Virus record (IMG/VR): IMGVR_UViG_3300028399_000030
Location: 1 to 22,734 of that record
From: a virus
Direction: 5' to 3' (one strand)
Length of the DNA stretch: 22,734 nt
A program made the position numbers and the translations under genes. Positions 1-6,474 of this stretch are shown piece by piece. Under the pieces are notes generated by a model. The model was not told the DNA's origin. It ran no database searches and saw only the letters and a list, made by a program, of their open reading frames with translations. The stretch's first letter is position 1. Each line of letters begins with the position of its first letter.

Positions 1-654
1 TGGCTGGCGGACGATGCGGCCGTCACCGACAGCGACCTGACGCTGGGCTCGGTGGTGCTGTCGCCGAAGACGGTGGCCGGGTCGGTGGCCATGTCACGGC
101 GGCTGCTCAAGCAGAGCGCGCCGAGCATCGAGGATCTCGTCCGCCGCGACCTCGTGCGGGGCGCGGCCCTCGCCATCGACAAGGCGGCGCTCCAGGGCGG
201 CGGCGCCAACGAGCCGGTCGGCATCATCGCGACCACCGGCGTCAACACCCAGACCGTCACCAAGGACGCCTCGGCGAACCTCACGCCGACCTGGGCCGAG
301 ATCGTGGGCTTCGAGACCGCCCTCGGCGCCGACGAGGCGCTCACCGGCCGCCTCGCCTATGTCACCTCGGCGAGCGTCATGGGGACGCTCAAGACCACGA
401 CCAAGGACGCCGGCAGCGGGCTGTTCGTCCTCGAGGACGGCCAGATGAACGGCTACCCGGTCGTCATGAGCAACCAGATCCCGAACCGGCTCATCTTCGG
501 CAACTTCGAGGACGTGCTGATCGGCATGTGGGGCGTGCTGGACGTGATGCCGGACCCGGCCGCCAAGGCCGCCTCGGGCGGGCTCGTGCTGCGCGTCTTC
601 CAGGACGTGGACGTGGCGGTGCGGCACCCGCAGAGCTTCTGCATCGACGCCTGA
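1..654 (+). CDS. Major capsid protein, HK97 gp5-like (3' part)
   Basis: This is the C-terminal 217 residues of a phage major capsid protein; the reading frame is open from base 1, so the start lies left of the window. The HK97-fold capsid signature is readable: a PKTVAGSVAMSRRLL stretch at the start of the fragment, then SIEDLVRRDL and a helix with IDKAALQG followed by EPVGIIATTGV. The C-terminal part (GYPVVMSNQIP, then FGNFEDVLIGMWG, ending VAVRHPQSFC) matches the usual end of the family. The protein forms the icosahedral shell. Its position before the connector and tail genes agrees with the standard siphovirus order. The N-terminal scaffold (delta) domain, if present, is outside the window. 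Confidence 0.93.
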   Translation, partial: WLADDAAVTDSDLTLGSVVLSPKTVAGSVAMSRRLLKQSAPSIEDLVRRDLVRGAALAIDKAALQGGGANEPVGIIATTGVNTQTVTKDASANLTPTWAEIVGFETALGADEALTGRLAYVTSASVMGTLKTTTKDAGSGLFVLEDGQMNGYPVVMSNQIPNRLIFGNFEDVLIGMWGVLDVMPDPAAKAASGGLVLRVFQDVDVAVRHPQSFCIDA

Positions 655-668
655 TCGTGAGGGCTGCA

Positions 669-694
669 GGCGGCGGGGCGCCGGCCCCGCCGCC
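669..694 (+). other. Perfect 11-bp RNA hairpin between capsid gene and next gene
   Basis: Bases 669-679 and 684-694 are exact reverse complements with a 4-nt loop at 680-683, nearly all G-C. The stem lies 15 nt after the capsid stop and just before the Shine-Dalgarno of the next gene. No U-tract follows, so it is not a standard intrinsic terminator. A role in mRNA stabilisation or partial attenuation, giving more capsid than downstream product, is inference. Confidence 0.5.
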
Positions 695-714
695 ACGACG
701 TGAGGAGGTGCGAG

Positions 715-933
715 ATGGACAAGATCTGGATCGCGAAGGCCTGCGCCGTCGGCGGCAAGCCGGTCAAGACCGGGACGGCGCTCAGGGTGGGCAAGCTCCA
801 GGACGGTGCGGACATCACCGAGGCCGACGCCCGTCTGCTGCTCGGGATCGGCCGCGCCGTGGACGACCCGGCGAAGCTCCCCAAGGCGCCGAAGGAGGCC
901 AAGGCGGAGGCCAAGGCGGAGGCCAAGGGCTGA
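715..933 (+). CDS. Small phage protein of unknown function, downstream of capsid
   Basis: A 72-residue protein starting at the ATG preceded by a strong GAGGAGG ribosome site at 702-708; a GTG at 700 overlaps that site and is unlikely to be used. Residues 1-55 look like a compact small domain, and the C-terminus is a charged Lys/Ala/Glu tail built on a 12-bp DNA repeat (KAEAKAEAK). I do not recognise a family. Small genes in this position in HK97/lambda-like genomes often encode head decoration, head-completion or DNA-packaging accessory proteins (lambda gpFI position). That assignment is by context only. Confidence 0.7.
   Translation: MDKIWIAKACAVGGKPVKTGTALRVGKLQDGADITEADARLLLGIGRAVDDPAKLPKAPKEAKAEAKAEAKG
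901..924 (+). repeat. Two tandem copies of a 12-bp repeat encoding KAEA
   Basis: AAGGCGGAGGCC occurs at 901-912 and 913-924, with degenerate flanking partial copies. It lengthens the charged C-terminal tail of the small protein by whole codons and is a likely site of replication-slippage length variation. Confidence 0.7.
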
Positions 934-937
934 GGCG

Positions 938-1222
938 ATGCACGCCCGCGCCGAGCGCATGGCCCGCACCGTCTCCCGCCAGCTCGGCGGGCCGGCGGTG
1001 GTGCGCCGCGACGGCGCCGCCTGGCACGTGGAGGCTCTGATCGTGCCCGTGCTGCTGGACGCCGGCGACGGGACGGTGGCCGAGCGCCGGTGGCGCATCG
1101 CGGTTCCGGTGGCGGCCGTGCGGCTCGAGCCGGGCGATGTCGTCGAGGCCCGTGGCAACCGCTACACCATCGACACCGTCGACTACGACGACGGCGGCAT
1201 CCGGGTGGGGTGGGCGCGATGA
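938..1222 (+). CDS. Head-tail connector / joining protein (gpFII-like by context)
   Basis: A 94-residue protein beginning at the ATG 4 nt after the previous stop. The second half is beta-rich and ends with EPGDVVEARGNRYTIDTV followed by DDGGIRVGWAR, the kind of small beta-barrel ending seen in lambda gpFII-like and other head-tail joining (stopper) proteins. Such proteins attach to the portal/adaptor ring and provide the docking surface for the tail. The place between capsid and a minor-tail-Z-like gene supports this. The stop overlaps the next start (ATGATGA), suggesting coupled translation. Sequence similarity is weak, so the exact neck role (adaptor versus stopper) is uncertain. Confidence 0.55.
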   Translation: MHARAERMARTVSRQLGGPAVVRRDGAAWHVEALIVPVLLDAGDGTVAERRWRIAVPVAAVRLEPGDVVEARGNRYTIDTVDYDDGGIRVGWAR

Positions 1223-1827
1223 TGCGGCTCGAGGTGCGCGGGGCGCGGAAGGCCGAGCGTCGCCTGGGGCGGATGAGCCGGGCCGTGCGCCTGGCCGCCT
1301 ACCGGGCCCTCAAACGCACGGCGGTCACGGCCCGCAAGCTCGGCGCGCAGCAGATCGGCCGGGAGCTCAACCTCAGGCGCACCTACATCCGCGACAAGCT
1401 CAAGATCGTCGATCCGACCCCGGACCGGCTCCAGGCCGTCATCAAGGCGAGCAAGACGCGGGTGCTGCTCACCCGCTACGACGCGCGCCAGCTCGTGCGG
1501 GCCGCCCCGGGCGCCAAGGGCAGCCCCATCCGCGGTATCCCGCCGGGCCGGAAGGCGGCCGGCGTCAGCGTCAAGGTCAAGCGCGCGGGCCCGCGCCGCA
1601 AGCTGCGCGCGGCCTTCCTCGCCCCGCTCGGCACCAAGGAGAGCGGCGAGCGGATCCTGGGCGTGGCGATCCGCACCGGCCGCACCCGACGCGGCTTCAG
1701 GGTGCTCTACGGCCCGTCCGTGGACCAGGCCTGGAAGAGCGTGCGCCGCCAGGTCCTCGACGAGATCCAGCCGCTGCTCGAGCGGCGCTTCGCCGACGAG
1801 CTGCGGCACCGGCTGCGGAGGCTGTGA
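1219..1827 (+). CDS. Minor tail protein Z-like (neck / tail completion)
   Basis: A 202-residue, very basic protein. The N-terminal pattern AVRLAAYRALKRTAVTARK, then the IRDKLKIVD motif and the glycine/proline-rich SPIRGIPPGRKAAGV segment, match the general layout of the prophage minor tail protein Z (GPZ) family, which acts at the head-tail interface or in tail completion. Two adjacent ATG codons at 1219 and 1222 can start it; the first overlaps the upstream stop, as is typical in this operon. It ends with a TGATG overlap to the next gene. The family call rests on pattern recognition and position, not on an alignment. Confidence 0.65.
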   Translation: MMRLEVRGARKAERRLGRMSRAVRLAAYRALKRTAVTARKLGAQQIGRELNLRRTYIRDKLKIVDPTPDRLQAVIKASKTRVLLTRYDARQLVRAAPGAKGSPIRGIPPGRKAAGVSVKVKRAGPRRKLRAAFLAPLGTKESGERILGVAIRTGRTRRGFRVLYGPSVDQAWKSVRRQVLDEIQPLLERRFADELRHRLRRL

Positions 1828-2282
1828 TGCCCTCGCGCGCAGCCCAGATCCTGGACACGGTGGAGGCGGCGCTGCGGGACATCGACGGCACCGGCGGCTA
1901 CCTCACCGCGGCGGGCCAGCAGGTGCGCCGCGGGCGGGCGGCGCGGAGCGTCACCGACGGGCTGCCCCTGCCCGCGCTCGTGCTGCGGCCGGGCTCGGAG
2001 ACCGTGCTCGAGGCCATGCCGGCCCGCGTGCGGGTGAGCTTCGGGATGACGGTGGAGGCGCTGGCCGCGGCCACGGACCGCTTCGACGCGGCGCTCGCCG
2101 ACCTGGTGCACGACGTGCGCCGGGCGCTGATGCGCCTCACGCCGGGCGAGCCGCCTCTCGACGGGCTCGCCCAGCAGGTCCGCCTCGAGTCGGCCGAGTA
2201 CACGCCCCTCGAGGACGGCAGCGACATCGCGGTCGCGGAGATCGCGCTCTCGGTGACCTACGTGGACGATCTGGAGGGCTGA
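1827..2282 (+). CDS. Tail terminator-like protein (gpU-type by context)
   Basis: A 151-residue alpha/beta protein starting at an ATG that overlaps the previous stop (TGATG). It has an N-terminal helix (AAQILDTVEAALRDID), a central basic segment, an amphipathic helix around residues 85-100 (DLVHDVRRALMRL) and a C-terminal strand, DIAVAEIALSVTYVDDL. This is the usual shape of tail terminators (lambda gpU, TrP1 families), which form a hexamer that caps the tail tube and sets its length together with the tape measure. It sits directly before the tail tube gene, the expected place. The family link is inferred from size, order and secondary-structure pattern. Confidence 0.55.
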   Translation: MPSRAAQILDTVEAALRDIDGTGGYLTAAGQQVRRGRAARSVTDGLPLPALVLRPGSETVLEAMPARVRVSFGMTVEALAAATDRFDAALADLVHDVRRALMRLTPGEPPLDGLAQQVRLESAEYTPLEDGSDIAVAEIALSVTYVDDLEG

Positions 2283-2285
2283 CCC

Positions 2286-3026
2286 ATGGCGGATCGGAGC
2301 TACATCGGCAAGGGCAAGGTCTACCTCGGGCCCTACGGCGGAGGCGGGGCGCTGGTCTCCGTCGGCAACTGCTCGCGGCTCGAGCTCAGCATCGACGAGG
2401 AGAAGAAGGAGCTGCTCGACTTCACCTCGGCCGGCGGCGGCAAGGCGAACGTGGTCTCGCGGATCACGGGCGTGACCGTCGGCATGACGCTGCACGACAT
2501 CAGCCCGGAGAACCTCGCGAAGGCCCTGCGCGGGACGAGCTCGGCCGTCACCGCGGCGGCGGTCACGAACGAGGCGCATACCGCCTACAAGGGCGGCCTG
2601 GTGGTGTTCGACAGCCTGCCCGACCCGGCGCAGCCCGTGACCGTGACGGGTGCTGGCGGCACGCCGACCTACACCGAGGGCACCGACTACGTGCGCACCC
2701 GCACCGGCATCGAGGTCCTCGCCGGCGGCAGCATCACGGACGGCTCGACCATCGAGGTCGACTACACCAAGGCGGCCTCCGACGTGGTCGAGGCGCTCAC
2801 CCAGGCCGGCGCCGAGTTCACGCTCGTCTTCGATGGCCTCAACGAGGCCCAGGGCGGCAAGGCGGTGAGCGTGCGGCTGCATCGCGTGAAGTTTTCGCCG
2901 GCGCAGGGCCTCGGGTTCATCGCCGACGAGTTTGCCGGCCTCGAGCTGACCGGCGAGGTCCTCAAGGACGAGAGCATCACCGGCAGCGGGCTCAGCCAGT
3001 ACCTGCAGGTGACCCTGGCGCAGTAA
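2286..3026 (+). CDS. Major tail tube protein
   Basis: A 246-residue protein preceded by a GGAGG site at 2272-2276. The start MADRSYIGKGKVYLGPYG, the segment ELSIDEEKKELLDFTSAGGG and the strand-rich end (RLHRVKFSPAQGLGF, then LELTGEVLKDE) are typical of siphophage tail tube subunits, which stack as hexameric rings around the tape measure. Residues around 100-160 hold an inserted beta segment with TYTEGTDYVRT and GSITDGSTIEVDY, a motif seen in many tail tube proteins of this type. It is followed at once by the tail assembly chaperone pair and tape measure, the canonical order. Confidence 0.85.
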   Translation: MADRSYIGKGKVYLGPYGGGGALVSVGNCSRLELSIDEEKKELLDFTSAGGGKANVVSRITGVTVGMTLHDISPENLAKALRGTSSAVTAAAVTNEAHTAYKGGLVVFDSLPDPAQPVTVTGAGGTPTYTEGTDYVRTRTGIEVLAGGSITDGSTIEVDYTKAASDVVEALTQAGAEFTLVFDGLNEAQGGKAVSVRLHRVKFSPAQGLGFIADEFAGLELTGEVLKDESITGSGLSQYLQVTLAQ

Positions 3027-3029
3027 GCC

Positions 3030-3374
3030 ATGCGCGTCGAGCGTGAGATCGAGGTCGGTGGCCGCAAGGTGGTGGTGCGCGAGCTCACCGTGGGCGAGGT
3101 CCGCCGTTGGCTCAAGGAGCTCGCCGACCGGGCCGAGGCGGTCCGCGAAAACAGAGACGGCCTCGACATCGTCACCGAGGCGCTGTTCAAGGACGTCTCA
3201 CTCGACGACGTGCGCCGCATGACCGACCTCTCGAGGAAGGACCTGGACGCGCTCACGCCTTCGCAGATCCGCGAGATCGTGCGGGTCTGCGAGGAGGTCA
3301 ACCGGCATTTTTTCGATCTGCGCGCGCGCCTGATGGCGCTCGCTCAGGGGCTCGAGCCCAGCTCGAGCTCCTGA
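3030..3374 (+). CDS. Tail assembly chaperone, gpG-like (unshifted product)
   Basis: A 114-residue charged, mainly helical protein between the tail tube and tape measure genes. This is the location of the lambda gpG/gpGT tail assembly chaperones, which coat the tape measure and recruit tube subunits. A slippery heptamer at 3308-3314 (zero-frame CAT TTT TTC) lies 60 nt before its stop, and the -1 frame downstream stays open to just before the tape measure start. The unshifted protein ends in a poly-serine tail (SSSS). The ribosome site before the ATG is weak. The role is strongly supported by order plus the frameshift signal rather than by sequence similarity. Confidence 0.82.
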   Translation: MRVEREIEVGGRKVVVRELTVGEVRRWLKELADRAEAVRENRDGLDIVTEALFKDVSLDDVRRMTDLSRKDLDALTPSQIREIVRVCEEVNRHFFDLRARLMALAQGLEPSSSS

Positions 3375-3478
3375 CGCGGGGCGCCCTGGCGCTGGTCGCG
3401 GCGGGCCACGCGGCCGTGTGGGACTACCCCTGGGAGGTCTTCCTCGCGGCATTGGCCCAGGCGGGAAGGGGGCGGTAG
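3030..3478 (+). CDS. Frameshifted tail assembly chaperone, gpGT-like (149 aa, -1 shift at 3314)
   Basis: After decoding TTT TTC, a -1 slip resumes with CGA at 3314 and adds 54 residues: an Arg/Ala-rich linker, then ALALVAAGHAAVWDYPWEVF and a short helix, ending at the TAG at 3476-3478. The tape measure ATG follows at 3479 with no gap. The added T-domain is short, but its aromatic WDYPWEVF segment resembles the conserved end of other gpT-like extensions. In lambda the minor gpGT product joins the tape measure to tube subunits, and the G:GT ratio matters for tail assembly. No independent start or ribosome site is apparent for the -1 frame, which supports expression by frameshifting only. Confidence 0.8.
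3308..3314 (+). promoter_or_regulatory. Programmed -1 ribosomal frameshift site (T TTT TTC)
   Basis: The heptamer TTTTTTC sits in the zero frame as T TTT TTC, the canonical X XXY YYZ slippery form. Downstream, GCGCC (3326-3330) and GGCGC (3335-3339) can form a short stem, and bases 3350-3357 and 3361-3368 form an 8-bp stem with a 3-nt loop. Both are candidate stimulators. Confidence 0.85.
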
Positions 3479-5968
3479 ATGGCCGACGCGGTGGAGGTCG
3501 AGCTCCGGCTGCGGTTCGAGGACCGCGGCGTCCGCGGCCGCCTGGAGTCGATCCGGCGCGGCATGCGCGCCTTCGAGCGCGACGGCAGCCGGGCGACCCG
3601 CGCGCTCGTGCGCGGCTTCCAGCGCGCCAGCGAGGCGACGGTCTCGCTCGACCGCCAGATGCGGGGCCTGCGCCGCACGCTGCTGGGGCTCGCCTCAGCC
3701 GCCGCCGCCATCCGCCTCGGTCGTGGCATCGCCCAGGCCGCGCTCGACATGGAGTCGCTCGAGCGCGCGCTCGCGACGGTCACGGGCTCGGCGGCGGCCG
3801 CGGGCCGCGAGCTCATCTTCGTGCGCGACGTGTCCGCGCGCCTCGGGCTGGACCTCGAGACCTCCGTGCGCCAGTTCGCGGCGCTCGCGGCCGCCGCCCG
3901 CGGCACCAGCCTCGCCGGCGCCGGCGTGCGCCAGATCTTCGAGGCCGTCGCCCAGGCCGCCACCGTGCTGGGGCTCAGCTCGGACCAGCTCGGCGGCGCG
4001 CTCACGGCCATCCAGCAGATCATCTCGAAGGGCAACGTCTCCGCCGAGGAGCTGCGGCAGCAGCTCGGCGAGCGGCTGCCGGGCGCGTTCCAGATCGCGG
4101 CGCGCGCGATGGGCGTGACGACGCAGGAGCTCAACCGCATGCTCGAGCGCGGCGAGCTGCTCGCGACCGACTTCCTGCCGCGCTTCGCCGAGGCGCTGCG
4201 CCGCGAGTTCGCCGCCGGGGTGCCGGCGGCTACCGCGAGCGCGCGGGCCGCCTTCGAGCGGCTGCGGACGGCGCTCTTCGAGCTGCGCGTCGAGATCGCC
4301 CGCAGCGGCTTCCTCGACGCGCTGACGGAAGGCGTGCGGTCGCTGACGGAGGCGCTGAGCGATCCGAGGCTACGCGAAGGTCTGCAGGCCCTGAGCCGTG
4401 GGGTCGGTACGGCCACCACCGCGCTTGCCAGCGGCATCAAGGCCCTCAGCGGCGAGATCAGGACACTGCTCGAGCTGCTTGTCGGCGGCGCCATCCTCAA
4501 GGGCGCCTCCAAGCTTGTCGTAGCACTGAGAAAGGTCGGCACTGCAATCAAGACGCTTGAGGGGCGCGCGGGGCTGGCATCGGCGGCGCTACGCAGAGTC
4601 CCATGGGTGGGTGTCGCTATTGGCGCCGGCAAGCTGGCCGCCGCGTATGCGGAGTACCGCATCACGCTGGAGGAGATCCGGGCCGAGGAGCAGCGCAGGC
4701 GCAGGACGCTCGAAGCCGTCATCGATCAGACGGCCGCCTATGCCAGCGAGCAGGTCAAGGCCGAGGCAGCGCTTCGCCGCATGAGCGCAGCCGAGATCGC
4801 TGCCTATGCGGAGCGGCTGGACGCGGCGCGGCGCTACTACGAGGCGAGGCGTGACCTTGCGGCGCAGGCGGATCCTACCGGCGGGGCGGCGATCTCGGCG
4901 GCACGTGAGGCGCGCGTCCGGCGTGAGGCGCTGCAGCGGATCCGAAAGATTCTGGCCGAGCGGCTGGAGGCCGAGCGCGAGTTCGCCGATCGCATCAGGG
5001 CGATCAAGGACCGCGAGCTCGAGGCCATCCGTGACAGCCTGGCGGAGCAGCTCCGCGCCTACGACCGGGCCAACGAGCGCCTCCGCAACCTGCTCGACCA
5101 GCGCAAGGCCATCGAGCAGCGATTCGCCGAAGCGCGCGCGGCGCTCGAAGAGGCGCAGGGCGAGGGGGCGCCCGGCTTCATGGACCTCGCCACCCTCATG
5201 GCCGAGATCCGCCGCGCAGGCGCCGACCAGCTCTTCGACGAGATGCTCGCCAAGGCGGAGCGGCTGCGTGAGGCGACTGTGGCCGCCTTCCGCGAGGGCC
5301 TCATCTCGCGCGTGGACGCGCGCTTCTTCCTCCGCCAGGCCGAGCAGCTCGCCGGCGACGCGCTCGACGCCCTCGAGCGGCGCGCCCGCGACACGCTCGC
5401 CAAGGTGCAGGCCCAGATCGAGCAGCTCGTCGCCAAGGCCGAGTTCCTCAAGCGCATCGAGATCGGCTACGACGAGGAATCGGCGGTCGCCAGCACCGAG
5501 AGCCTGCGCCGGCGCATCCAGGCGCTCCTCGAGCGCAACCCGCTCAAGTGGCGCGTGGAGCTGGTGGGCCCCGACCAGGCCCGCGTCCGGGCCGACCAGC
5601 TTCTCGGCCTGGAGCGCAAGGCCGAGGGCGGCCTGGTGCTCGGTCCCGGCACGGAGACCTCGGACTCGATCCTGGCGCGCCTCAGCCGCGGCGAGTTCAT
5701 CGTGCGCGCAGCCGCGGTGCGCCGCTACGGCCTCGCCTTCCTCGAGGCGCTGAACGCCATGCGCCTGCCGCGTTTCGCAGGCGGCGGCCTGGTGCCCCAG
5801 GTCCCGGCGCTGCCCGGGGCCCTCGCGGGCGCAGGCGGCGCCACCACGAACGTCACTATCGTGCTCGACGGCGCCCGCTACGGGCCGCTCCGGACCGACC
5901 CGGAGACGGCCGACGGGCTCCGCGAGGCCCTGCTCCGCACCGCGCTCAAGCAGGGAGGCAGGGGATGA
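3479..5968 (+). CDS. Tail tape measure protein
   Basis: An 829-residue, mostly helical protein. The N-terminal domain (about 60-260) carries the tape-measure signature: MESLERALATVTGS, then LIFVRDVSARLGLDL, LGLSSDQLGGALTAI, the SKGNVSAEELRQQLGERLPGA segment and a DFLPRFAEALR end. Hydrophobic stretches near 345-395 could be membrane-active. A long coiled-coil part (about 390-650) follows, and the C-terminus has the usual GPGTETSDSILARLS...GEFIVRAAAVRRYG motif with a GGG-rich tail. At about 1.5 Å per helical residue it would set a tail of roughly 120 nm (inference). It begins one base after the gpGT stop and ends in an ATGA overlap with the next gene. Confidence 0.93.
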   Translation: MADAVEVELRLRFEDRGVRGRLESIRRGMRAFERDGSRATRALVRGFQRASEATVSLDRQMRGLRRTLLGLASAAAAIRLGRGIAQAALDMESLERALATVTGSAAAAGRELIFVRDVSARLGLDLETSVRQFAALAAAARGTSLAGAGVRQIFEAVAQAATVLGLSSDQLGGALTAIQQIISKGNVSAEELRQQLGERLPGAFQIAARAMGVTTQELNRMLERGELLATDFLPRFAEALRREFAAGVPAATASARAAFERLRTALFELRVEIARSGFLDALTEGVRSLTEALSDPRLREGLQALSRGVGTATTALASGIKALSGEIRTLLELLVGGAILKGASKLVVALRKVGTAIKTLEGRAGLASAALRRVPWVGVAIGAGKLAAAYAEYRITLEEIRAEEQRRRRTLEAVIDQTAAYASEQVKAEAALRRMSAAEIAAYAERLDAARRYYEARRDLAAQADPTGGAAISAAREARVRREALQRIRKILAERLEAEREFADRIRAIKDRELEAIRDSLAEQLRAYDRANERLRNLLDQRKAIEQRFAEARAALEEAQGEGAPGFMDLATLMAEIRRAGADQLFDEMLAKAERLREATVAAFREGLISRVDARFFLRQAEQLAGDALDALERRARDTLAKVQAQIEQLVAKAEFLKRIEIGYDEESAVASTESLRRRIQALLERNPLKWRVELVGPDQARVRADQLLGLERKAEGGLVLGPGTETSDSILARLSRGEFIVRAAAVRRYGLAFLEALNAMRLPRFAGGGLVPQVPALPGALAGAGGATTNVTIVLDGARYGPLRTDPETADGLREALLRTALKQGGRG

Positions 5969-6474
5969 GGGTCCCGCTCGTCATCGGTCCCGTCACCATC
6001 CCCGAGTACGCCATGCTCGGGCTGGAGCAGACCTACGAGCCGGTCGAGGGGGCCGTCCTGCTGCGCGCCTCTGACGGGAGCGCCCTCAAGCAGACGGCCT
6101 GGTCCAAGCTGCGCACGGTCATCACCGGCACGGGCTGGATCCCGGACGGGCTCGCCGGCATCGACTGGTCCTCGCCCCAGCTCATGCGTGCCAGCGCCCC
6201 GCGGTCGGTCTGGAGCACGAGCAACGTCATCACGCTGCCGGCCGCCCGGCGCGGCGACGTCGGCGTGCGCGGTTTCGCCATCGTGGACGACCGGCCGGTG
6301 GAGACGTCGGTCTCGATGGCCGGCGACACCGCCACGCTTGGGACCGTCTCGGGCGCGACGAGCTACTACGCCATGTACTGGCCCGAGTTCCTGGCCTACT
6401 TCGCGCCACCCCAGCAGCAGATCGACGTCACGGGCGCGGCGGTGCGGTGGCGCCTGGCGGGGGAGGAGGCCTGA
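5965..6474 (+). CDS. Distal minor tail protein, unknown family
   Basis: A 169-residue protein starting at the ATG that overlaps the tape measure stop (ATGA) and ending in a TGATG overlap with the next gene. It is beta-rich and begins RVPLVIGPVTIPEYAML, then KLRTVITGTGWIPDGLAGIDW, with a C-terminal YYAMYWPEFLAYF segment and an ending (VRWRLAGEEA) like other tail-tip subunits. In siphophages the gene after the tape measure usually encodes the distal tail protein that forms the tail-tip ring. I do not recognise a specific family, so this is a positional call. Confidence 0.6.
   Translation: MRVPLVIGPVTIPEYAMLGLEQTYEPVEGAVLLRASDGSALKQTAWSKLRTVITGTGWIPDGLAGIDWSSPQLMRASAPRSVWSTSNVITLPAARRGDVGVRGFAIVDDRPVETSVSMAGDTATLGTVSGATSYYAMYWPEFLAYFAPPQQQIDVTGAAVRWRLAGEEA

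Noticed and set aside
94-1158. Long open frame on the minus strand opposite the capsid and connector genes
   Set aside because: It is Arg/Ala/Gly-rich shadow translation, typical of GC-rich DNA, and is opposite several well-supported genes with good ribosome sites.
1707-2882. Long minus-strand frame opposite the tail terminator and tail tube genes
   Set aside because: Composition and lack of motifs mark it as a shadow of the plus-strand genes; no ribosome site or operon context.
3424-4722. 432-codon minus-strand frame opposite the tape measure gene
   Set aside because: Serine/arginine-rich low-complexity translation opposite a gene with a clear tape-measure signature.
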